DNA of 12,847 nucleotides, taken from Acidobacteriota bacterium. Lineage in GTDB: Bacteria > Acidobacteriota > Terriglobia > Terriglobales > Acidobacteriaceae. The stretch's first letter is position 1. Each line of letters opens with the position of its first letter. The translations under genes were made by a program, and so were the position numbers. The notes beneath the pieces are model-generated. The model made no database searches and was not told the origin of the DNA. It worked only from the letters and a program-made list of their open reading frames with translations. This document shows positions 8,053 to 12,847 of the stretch, one piece after another. The stretch spans positions 1 through 12,847 of the forward strand of contig JAGWML010000065.1 in NCBI GenBank assembly GCA_028873155.1. The letters run 5' to 3'.

Positions 8053-8631
8053 ATGGAGGCATCGTCGAACGAGGTTACCGCCCTGCTGAGCCGCCTGGCG
8101 GGCGGCGACAAGAGCGTAATTGAGCGTCTGATGCCGCTGGTCTATGCCGAACTGCACCGCCGCGCCAACCAGTCGATGCGCCAGGAGCGCGCGGACCACA
8201 CCTTGCAGCCGACGGCGCTCGTGCACGAGGTCTATTTGAAGCTGGTGCAACAGCGGGAGCCGAACTTCAAAAACCGCGCTCACTTCTACGCCATTGCGGC
8301 ACAACTGATGCGCCGCATCCTGACGGACCATGCGCGGGCGCGGCTGGCGGCCAAGCGCGGCGGCGCGGGGGAGGGCGAAGTGCTGATGGATGTGCGCGCG
8401 ATTCGCACGGACCAGCCGGCCGGCGTGATCGCCGTGAATGACGCGCTCAAGGAACTGTCAGTACGCGACGAGAGGCAGGAGAAGATTGTGGAGATGCGCT
8501 TCTTCGGAGGTCTCACGGTCGAAGAGACAGCCGAGGTGCTGGGCATCTCCGTGCGCACGGTGGAACGCGAGTGGTCGATGGCGCGGGCCTGGCTGTATAC
8601 GCGGCTGAAGGCAAGAACACAAACAATCTGA
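8053..8631 (+). CDS. ECF-family RNA polymerase sigma factor, kinase-linked type
   Basis: A 192-aa sigma70-family factor with only regions 2 and 4. Region 2 (~19-98) contains LQPTALVHEVYLKL (51-64) and the -10 recognition segment around HFYAIAAQLMRRIL (77-90). Region 4 (~128-187) contains the helix-turn-helix TVEETAEVLGISVRTVE (155-171) for -35 binding. The LQPTALVHE motif matches, from memory, the TIGR02999-type ECF group common in Acidobacteriota and Planctomycetota. No anti-sigma gene is adjacent; the neighbour is the Ser/Thr kinase 95 bp upstream, so control by that kinase is a reasonable inference. I chose ATG 8053 because family members start close to SSNEVT and GGAG (8038-8041) lies 11 nt upstream. 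An in-frame TTG at 8032 would add seven residues and is less likely. Confidence 0.9.
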   Translation: MEASSNEVTALLSRLAGGDKSVIERLMPLVYAELHRRANQSMRQERADHTLQPTALVHEVYLKLVQQREPNFKNRAHFYAIAAQLMRRILTDHARARLAAKRGGAGEGEVLMDVRAIRTDQPAGVIAVNDALKELSVRDERQEKIVEMRFFGGLTVEETAEVLGISVRTVEREWSMARAWLYTRLKARTQTI

Positions 8632-8681
8632 GAGGCCTGACGAAGCGCCTGGACCTGCGAAAACGCGGTTGCGGCGTGTTC

Positions 8682-8710
8682 TTGGAAGGCGCAGTGCGAG
8701 GTTGTATCCT
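8682..8710 (+). promoter_or_regulatory. Candidate argG promoter
   Basis: TTGGAA (8682-8687) and TATCCT (8705-8710) are separated by 17 bp, and each matches the sigma70 consensus at four of six positions. A start near 8717 would give argG a leader of about 170 nt, long enough to hold the competing hairpins at 8750-8823. No ArgR-type box is apparent to me. The rest of the 8632-8890 intergenic stretch shows no convincing gene. Confidence 0.35.
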
Positions 8711-8749
8711 GAAAACGCCTGCAATCCGCATTCTGTCTGGTATCGAGCG

Positions 8750-8823
8750 CTGCGCAGCTGCGGGTGTGCGAGGCTGCGCGGGTCGTTCACTGCTTTCGCA
8801 TTCAAAAAAACTGAGCTGCGCGG
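8750..8823 (+). other. argG leader with two mutually exclusive hairpins
   Basis: The segment GCGCAGC (8752-8758) can pair with GCTGCGC at 8773-8779 (7 bp, 14-nt loop). Extended by one base (8752-8759), it can instead pair with AGCTGCGC at 8814-8821 (8 bp). Both pairings can extend through C8750 with G8781 or G8823. Sharing one arm is the pattern expected of an RNA switch, but in GC-rich DNA such repeats also arise by chance. A run of seven A (8804-8810) lies between the second and third arms. Confidence 0.25.
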
Positions 8824-8890
8824 CGAGCAGAAGATGGTCCGCACATCGACTGGTTGTTTCTGATCTTTCCTTCACTGGGGTTACATCGTC

Positions 8891-10237
8891 ATGTCGAATA
8901 TTCTGGAAAATCTGCCGATTGGTGAGAAGGTCGGCATCGCTTTCTCTGGCGGTCTGGACACAAGCGCCGCGCTGCATTGGATGAAGCAGAAGGGCGCGCT
9001 GCCGTATGCCTACACCGCCAACCTGGGGCAGCCCGACGAAGCCGACTATGACGAGATTCCGCGCAAGGCGCTGGAATATGGCGCGGTGAAGGCGCGGTTG
9101 ATTGACTGCCGCGCGCAACTGGTGCGCGAAGGACTGGCGGCGTTGCAGAGCGGCGCATTTCACATCACCACGGCCGGCGTGGCCTACTTCAACACCACGC
9201 CGATTGGCCGCGCCGTGACCGGCACGATGCTGGTGAGCGCCATGAAGGATGATGACGTCAGCATCTGGGGCGACGGCAGCACCTTCAAAGGCAACGACAT
9301 TGAGCGCTTCTACCGCTACGGCCTGCTGGTAAACCCCGCACTGCGCGTCTACAAGCCGTGGCTAGACGCCGCGTTTATCGACGAGCTAGGCGGGCGCGCG
9401 GAGATGTCGGCATTCATGCAGAAGTCGGGCTTCGCGTACAAGATGTCGGCGGAGAAGGCCTATTCGACAGACTCGAATATTCTGGGCGCCACGCATGAGG
9501 CAAAAGATCTGGAGCACCTGAGCACGAGCATGAAGATCGTGGCCCCGATTATGGGCAAGGCCTTCTGGCGCGCGGATGTGGAGATAGAACCCGAAGAGGT
9601 CACCGTGCGCTTTGAAGAGGGCTGGCCGGTGGCGCTGAACGGCGTGGAGATTGCCGATCCGGTGGAACTGATGCTGGAAGCGAACCGCATCGGCGGGCGA
9701 CATGGGCTCGGCATGAGCGACCAGATCGAAAACCGGATCATCGAGGCCAAGAGCCGCGGTATCTATGAGGCGCCGGGGCTGGCGCTGCTCTACATCGCGT
9801 ATGAGCGCCTGGTGACCGGCATCCACAACGAAGACACGATTGAGCAATACCGCGAGAACGGCAGAAAGCTGGGACGGCTGCTCTATCAGGGACGCTGGTT
9901 CGATCCGCAGGCGATTATGCACCGCGAGACCGCGCAGCGCTGGGTGGCGAAGCCCATCACGGGCGAAGTGGCGCTGGAGCTGCGGCGCGGCAACGATTAC
10001 ACGATTCTGAACACGACCTCACCGAACCTGACCTTCAAGCCCGAGCGGCTGACGATGGAGAAGGGCGAATCGACCTTCTCGCCGCGTGACCGCATCGGAC
10101 AGCTCACGATGCGCAACCTCGACATCACCGACACGCGCGAGAAGCTGATGACCTACGCGAAGAGCGGGCTGCTGACGATCTCCGGCGACACAACGGTGCC
10201 GCAGTTGAAGACCGGCCGCGAAAAGGGCCGGGACTAG
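8891..10237 (+). CDS. argG: Argininosuccinate synthase
   Basis: Joins citrulline and aspartate using ATP to form argininosuccinate, the penultimate step of arginine biosynthesis, in the cytoplasm. The 448-aa protein closely follows the long form typified by E. coli ArgG (about 447 aa) along its whole length. Visible motifs are the ATP-binding PP-loop AFSGGLDTS (17-25), YTANLGQPDE (41-50), NTTPIGRAVTGTM (101-113), GDGSTFKGND (127-136) and EKAYSTDSN (188-196), with ILNTTS and MEKGES nearer the C-terminus. The ATG at 8891 aligns with the E. coli start; GGGG at 8877-8880 is the only Shine-Dalgarno-like stretch. No other arg gene is nearby, so it is not in an arginine operon here. Its TAG stop overlaps the stop codon of the convergent dus gene. 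Confidence 0.97.
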   Translation: MSNILENLPIGEKVGIAFSGGLDTSAALHWMKQKGALPYAYTANLGQPDEADYDEIPRKALEYGAVKARLIDCRAQLVREGLAALQSGAFHITTAGVAYFNTTPIGRAVTGTMLVSAMKDDDVSIWGDGSTFKGNDIERFYRYGLLVNPALRVYKPWLDAAFIDELGGRAEMSAFMQKSGFAYKMSAEKAYSTDSNILGATHEAKDLEHLSTSMKIVAPIMGKAFWRADVEIEPEEVTVRFEEGWPVALNGVEIADPVELMLEANRIGGRHGLGMSDQIENRIIEAKSRGIYEAPGLALLYIAYERLVTGIHNEDTIEQYRENGRKLGRLLYQGRWFDPQAIMHRETAQRWVAKPITGEVALELRRGNDYTILNTTSPNLTFKPERLTMEKGESTFSPRDRIGQLTMRNLDITDTREKLMTYAKSGLLTISGDTTVPQLKTGREKGRD

Positions 10238-11463
10238 TCACAGACGAGGGCGTCGGCGGGGAATTCGGCTGGCTCGGCGGGAAACGGCTCGGGCTCAGAT
10301 TCGCCTGCGGCGAGGCGCGCCTGAAAGAAGGCATCCACCCCGGCCAGGATTTCGACGCCGGTGCGCATCTGGTAGATGGACGCGCGCAGTCTGGCTCCGC
10401 CGGGAACGCCGTGGGTGAACCAGGAGGCGAACTGCTTCATCTTGCCGGCGGTCTCTCTGGCTGGGGAGCCGGGTTTGTCGCCGGCTGCCGCGGCTTCCGT
10501 TTCATCGAGCAGCATCTGGAAGTAGGCGCGGATCATGTGGTAGCGATCGGCGACGGTGGGCTGGTCGTAGCGGCCAGTGGCGGTGTACTGCGCAATCTGA
10601 CGAAAGATCCAGGGATTGGATGGTGCGGCGCGGCCAATCATGACGGCGTCGCAGCCGGTCTGGTCAATCATGGCGGCGGCGTCCTCCGGCGTGCGGATGT
10701 CGCCGTTGCCGATGACGGGGATGCCGACGGCCTGCTTGACGGCGGCGATCCACTCCCAGCGCGCCTGGCCCGTATAGCCCTGTTCGCGCGTGCGGGCGTG
10801 CAAAGCCACTGCGTTGAGGCCCTCGGACTCGGCCATGCGGGCGAGCTCAACGCAGACAATCTGGGTGTCGTTCCAGCCGAGGCGGAACTTGACGGTGAAA
10901 GGAATTGTCACTGCCTTGCGCACGGCGTGAAAGATGGCGCCGATGCGGGGCAGATCGCGCAGGAGGCCGGAGCCGCCGTTGCAGCCGACGACGCGCTTGG
11001 CGGGACAGCCGAGGTTGAGATCGACAAGGTCGAAGCCGGTGTCCTGGACGATGCGTGCGGCATCGGCGAGGGTCTTGGGGTTGGAGCCGAAGAGCTGCGC
11101 GGCGATGGGGTGCTCGTCGTCGTAGAAGGTGAGGTAGCGCTTGCGCTTGGACTCGCGCATGCGGCTGAGGCCGTCGGCGGAGGTGAACTCCGTCATGAGG
11201 AGGCCGCAGCCGGACTGGGTGTTGGTCACGGCGGAGTCGATGTCTTCAGCGGAAGACGGAGCGTGCGCGGAAAACGCACTGGCGTGGCGGATGAAGCGGC
11301 GGAAGACGGTGTCGGTAACGCCGGCCATAGGCGCGAGGACGGTGGCAGGGGCGACGCGGACGGCGCCGATGCGCATCTCGGCGGGCACGCGGGCCTGGGC
11401 CGGCATGGCGTGCTCGCGCGGATTATCCCAGTGCTTCTTTACCGTTATGCCTCGTTGGGTCAT
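10234..11463 (-). CDS. dusB: tRNA-dihydrouridine synthase, DusB/NifR3 type
   Basis: Reduces specific uridines in the tRNA D-loop to dihydrouridine with FMN and NADPH. The 409-aa protein has the FMN-binding start LAPMAGVTD (43-51), the catalytic cysteine in NLGCPAKRV (Cys153), VKFRLGW (191-197), HARTREQGYTG (222-232), IGNGDIRTPEDA (251-262) and IGRAAPSNPWIF (276-287). A helical C-terminal domain runs to ~385 and an acidic Glu/Pro-rich tail ends the protein. Compared with E. coli DusB (about 320 aa) it has an extra ~20 residues at ~60-84, just after the FMN motif, plus longer ends. The ATG at 11463 has AAGGCGG just upstream; ATG 11406 (residue 20), nearer the usual DusB start, is an alternative. 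It lies 127 bp downstream of rpmE on the same strand, with a strong hairpin between. The exact Dus subfamily is from recall. Confidence 0.93.
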   Translation of the reverse strand: MTQRGITVKKHWDNPREHAMPAQARVPAEMRIGAVRVAPATVLAPMAGVTDTVFRRFIRHASAFSAHAPSSAEDIDSAVTNTQSGCGLLMTEFTSADGLSRMRESKRKRYLTFYDDEHPIAAQLFGSNPKTLADAARIVQDTGFDLVDLNLGCPAKRVVGCNGGSGLLRDLPRIGAIFHAVRKAVTIPFTVKFRLGWNDTQIVCVELARMAESEGLNAVALHARTREQGYTGQARWEWIAAVKQAVGIPVIGNGDIRTPEDAAAMIDQTGCDAVMIGRAAPSNPWIFRQIAQYTATGRYDQPTVADRYHMIRAYFQMLLDETEAAAAGDKPGSPARETAGKMKQFASWFTHGVPGGARLRASIYQMRTGVEILAGVDAFFQARLAAGESEPEPFPAEPAEFPADALVCD

Positions 11464-11534
11464 GATGACCGCCTTGACCTTTGCCTGCGCTGCTCAACTG
11501 TTGGTTACGCTACAAAACCGCCCTGAACGAACGT

Positions 11535-11558
11535 GGGCCTCCGCCGTGGCGGAGGCCC
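11535..11558 (-). terminator. Strong GC hairpin, probable rpmE terminator
   Basis: Arms GGGCCTCCGCC (11535-11545) and GGCGGAGGCCC (11548-11558) are perfectly complementary over 11 bp with a 2-nt centre, which folds as a 10-bp stem with a 4-nt loop. On the minus strand it begins 32 bp after the rpmE stop. The following minus-strand sequence is only modestly T-rich (ACGTTCGTTC), so it is not a textbook U-tract terminator. The remaining ~70 bp before the dus start shows no clear promoter. Confidence 0.6.
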
Positions 11559-11590
11559 GATGCCGACACCGGCCTGTGGCCGCTGCGCCG

Positions 11591-11818
11591 CTACTTGGCC
11601 GGGGCTGCTTCGCTCGCCTTGGCGTACTTGCGGCGGAAGCGCTCAACGCGGCCAGCGGTATCGACCAGGCGCTGCTTGCCGGTGAAGAACGGGTGGCAAG
11701 CCGAGCAGATTTCCACGTGAATGTCGCCCTTGTGGGTCGACCGGGTCTCAAAGTTGTTGCCGCAGGCGCAGAGAACGCGCACCGCGTCGTAGTTGGGGTG
11801 AATCTTTTCCTTGGGCAT
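11591..11818 (-). CDS. rpmE: 50S ribosomal protein L31, zinc-binding form
   Basis: A small large-subunit ribosomal protein at the subunit interface. The 75-aa product starts with the basic MPKEKIHP and carries the zinc-ligand pattern Cys17-x-Cys19 and Cys38-x-x-Cys41, so it is the cysteine-containing (C+) type. The signature HPFFTGKQR (42-50) and RVERFRRKY (57-65) are typical. It is slightly longer than E. coli L31 (about 70 aa) owing to an Ala/Lys-rich tail. Having all four cysteines predicts zinc binding; many genomes also hold a zinc-free paralogue used under zinc limitation, not seen here. It has its own promoter just upstream and a hairpin downstream, so it is probably monocistronic or partly read through into dus. 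Confidence 0.97.
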   Translation of the reverse strand: MPKEKIHPNYDAVRVLCACGNNFETRSTHKGDIHVEICSACHPFFTGKQRLVDTAGRVERFRRKYAKASEAAPAK

Positions 11819-11850
11819 CTCTCGAAACAGACCTTTCCTGCAGTTCTTCT

Positions 11851-11879
11851 ATTGTAGGGGGATTTGGGCTGTTGCGCAA
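11851..11879 (-). promoter_or_regulatory. rpmE promoter
   Basis: On the minus strand, TTGCGC (11879-11874) and TACAAT (11856-11851, five of six to TATAAT) are 17 bp apart. The start would be near 11844, giving a leader of about 25 nt. The -35 lies only 20 bp beyond the end of the upstream hydrolase gene, so most of the intergenic gap is this promoter. Confidence 0.55.
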
Positions 11880-11880
11880 T

Positions 11881-11899
11881 GCGCCGGGCGGTCCGGCGC
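11881..11899 (-). terminator. Hairpin at the end of the SGNH hydrolase gene
   Basis: GCGCCGG (11881-11887) and CCGGCGC (11893-11899) form a perfect 7-bp stem with a 5-nt loop. On the minus strand the stem begins at the last base of the TAG stop codon. It is not followed by a T-run (next bases ATTGCGCAAC), so it may be a weak or Rho-assisted terminator or an RNA 3'-end stabiliser. It abuts the rpmE -35 box. Confidence 0.4.
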
Positions 11900-12702
11900 T
11901 ACTTGCGCAGTGCCTTTTGGATGCCGGTTTCGACGAGCGGATTCATGATGGCGTGGCCGGCCTCGTTGGGGTGAACGCCGTCGGGGCTGAGGTTCTTCGG
12001 CAGGCCGTCGTCGGCGTCTTTCATGGCGGAATGGAAGTCGACGTAGACGTAGTGCTTCTCTGCGGCGTACTGCTTTATCCAGGCGTTGAGGGCGTCAATC
12101 TTGGGCGCAGGCTGCATGCCGCGCTGCCACCAGTAGTCGATGGCGGGGAGGACGGAGCAGAGGACGACGCGGATATGGCTGGCGGTGGCGAGCTCGGCCA
12201 TGGAGGCGATGTTGTCCTCGATCTGATCGAGGGTCTCGGGGCCGGTGTTGCCCGCGATGTCGTTGGTTCCGGCGAGGAGGACAACGGCTTTGGGCTGCAG
12301 GTGGATGACGTCCTGGCGGAAGCGGAGGAGCATCTGCGGGGTGGTTTGGCCGCTGATGCCGCGGTTGATGTAGGGCTTGCCGGGGAAGTCCTTGTCGAGG
12401 TGCCAGCCCTCGGTGATGGAGTCGCCCATGAAGACGATGCGTTTTTCGCCGGGCGCGGGCGGGCCGAGCTTGGCGTCCTCGTCGCGGAAGCGGGCGAGCC
12501 AGGGGAAGTCGGAGAGCAGGAGGGCGTCGTGCTTGCGCCAGTAGTCGTTGTCGGGATGGCCGGAGGGCGAGAGCTTTTGCGGCGGCGCAACAATCTCGGG
12601 CTTGCTGCCGGGCTCCTGCGTGCCGGGGAGCTGGGCGGCGAGGAGGGCCGGAGTGAGGACGAGCGAGGCGACGAGGAGCGAGCGCAGGGCAGCTGAGTTC
12701 AT
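11899..12702 (-). CDS. Secreted SGNH/GDSL-family hydrolase
   Basis: Predicted exported esterase or carbohydrate deacetylase; the substrate is not determined. The 267-aa protein has a Sec signal peptide (basic residue at 7, hydrophobic core 9-22, likely cleavage after LLAA, residue 23). The SGNH blocks are all present: GDSITEGW (93-100, nucleophile Ser95), NRGISGQTT (113-121, oxyanion Gly118), GTNDI (145-149, Asn147) and PDGVHPNEAGH (240-250, Asp241 and His244). Its layout resembles GDSL proteins related to platelet-activating-factor acetylhydrolase and acetylxylan esterases. The start at ATG 12702 is set by GGAGGA 8 nt upstream and by the signal peptide beginning there; a longer in-frame reading to 12831 has an implausible Arg-rich front. 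It stands upstream of rpmE on the same strand with no functional link apparent. Confidence 0.9.
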   Translation of the reverse strand: MNSAALRSLLVASLVLTPALLAAQLPGTQEPGSKPEIVAPPQKLSPSGHPDNDYWRKHDALLLSDFPWLARFRDEDAKLGPPAPGEKRIVFMGDSITEGWHLDKDFPGKPYINRGISGQTTPQMLLRFRQDVIHLQPKAVVLLAGTNDIAGNTGPETLDQIEDNIASMAELATASHIRVVLCSVLPAIDYWWQRGMQPAPKIDALNAWIKQYAAEKHYVYVDFHSAMKDADDGLPKNLSPDGVHPNEAGHAIMNPLVETGIQKALRK

Positions 12703-12710
12703 GGGGTGAA

Positions 12711-12716
12711 TCCTCC
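12711..12716 (-). promoter_or_regulatory. Ribosome-binding site fixing the hydrolase start
   Basis: GGAGGA on the minus strand lies 8 nt before ATG 12702. It selects the start that gives a clean signal peptide over the in-frame ATG at 12831. Confidence 0.75.
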
Positions 12717-12736
12717 GGCTTGCATCAAGAAAATCG

Positions 12737-12766
12737 ATTCTCCTACGCAGAGGGCGGCGATGGCAA
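12737..12766 (-). promoter_or_regulatory. Candidate promoter of the SGNH hydrolase
   Basis: On the minus strand TTGCCA (12766-12761, five of six to the -35 consensus) is followed after 18 bp by GAGAAT (12742-12737, four of six). The leader would be about 28 nt and would contain the ribosome-binding site. Confidence 0.35.
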
Positions 12767-12787
12767 GTGGGGCGGGCACGTGCGCGA

Positions 12788-12808
12788 ATCGGACTGAATG
12801 AGTCGGAT
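12788..12808. repeat. Imperfect inverted repeat upstream of the hydrolase promoter
   Basis: Arms ATCGGACT (12788-12795) and AGTCGGAT (12801-12808) pair at seven of eight positions around a 5-nt centre. It sits about 20 bp upstream of the candidate -35, a position used by activator sites. Nothing else was seen in 12809-12847. Confidence 0.25.
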
Positions 12809-12847
12809 ATTGAATTCGGATTTTTGTGCACGGTTTCTGTGGAAAAG

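Noticed and set aside
6191..8062. 623-codon open frame on the minus strand opposite the kinase gene
   Set aside because: It lies wholly antisense to a clear kinase/TPR gene, has Arg/His/Leu-rich low-complexity composition, no recognisable domain, and is explained by GC-rich codon bias.
8669..8863. 64-codon Arg-rich frame before argG, considered as an arginine leader peptide
   Set aside because: TTG start, no Shine-Dalgarno, and it begins upstream of the likely promoter, so it would not be fully transcribed; Arg codons are expected by chance in GC-rich DNA.
10411..11526. 371-codon plus-strand frame opposite dusB
   Set aside because: Gly/Ala/Asp-rich mirror of a well-supported dusB gene, with no motifs.
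11872..12696. 274-codon plus-strand frame opposite the SGNH hydrolase
   Set aside because: Antisense shadow; the minus strand has all SGNH blocks, a signal peptide and a strong ribosome-binding site.
12703..12831. N-terminal extension of the hydrolase from ATG 12831
   Set aside because: The extra 43 residues are Arg-rich, include the likely promoter and ribosome-binding site, and would bury the signal peptide.

Overview
The window (12,847 bp, GC-rich) looks like chromosomal DNA of a free-living Acidobacteriota bacterium, probably class Terriglobia (Acidobacterium/Terriglobus/Edaphobacter-like). I infer this from gene style, not from a search. The clues are a receptor Ser/Thr kinase with a periplasmic TPR sensor, a next-door ECF sigma factor of the 'LQPTALVHE' type, a large lipoprotein built of putative-Ig modules, and high-GC codon use throughout. 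I see no mobile element, CRISPR array, tRNA or rRNA.

Layout. Positions 1-4614 (minus) hold the N-terminal 1538 codons of a giant lipoprotein. It has a lipobox signal peptide, one Ig-like domain, nine tandem ~90-residue Ig modules, two carboxypeptidase-regulatory-like folds, an FnIII-like domain and an EF-hand-like loop. Its C-terminus lies beyond position 1, and the frame is unbroken across all 1538 codons. A 274-bp divergent intergenic region (4615-4888) carries two perfect palindromes and a good plus-strand promoter. Then come a 1022-aa transmembrane Ser/Thr kinase with a TPR sensor (4889-7957) and, 95 bp on, an ECF sigma factor (8053-8631), probably one signalling unit. A 259-bp region that may be a structured leader precedes argG (8891-10237). 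ArgG converges on a minus-strand DusB-type tRNA-dihydrouridine synthase (10234-11463), and the two stop codons share one CTAG palindrome. Further minus-strand genes are rpmE (ribosomal protein L31, 11591-11818), with its own promoter and a strong downstream hairpin, and a secreted SGNH/GDSL hydrolase (11899-12702).

How the genes work together. The kinase and sigma factor are the clearest functional pair: an outside-facing TPR sensor fused to a cytoplasmic kinase, next to a sigma factor with no visible anti-sigma gene. The sigma factor has threonine where most ECF factors carry acidic residues in region 2.2, which makes direct phosphorylation control attractive. The Ig-module lipoprotein starts divergently from the kinase and is a plausible but unproven target. 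The other genes are housekeeping (arginine biosynthesis, tRNA modification, ribosome) or secreted hydrolysis, and they look independently transcribed.
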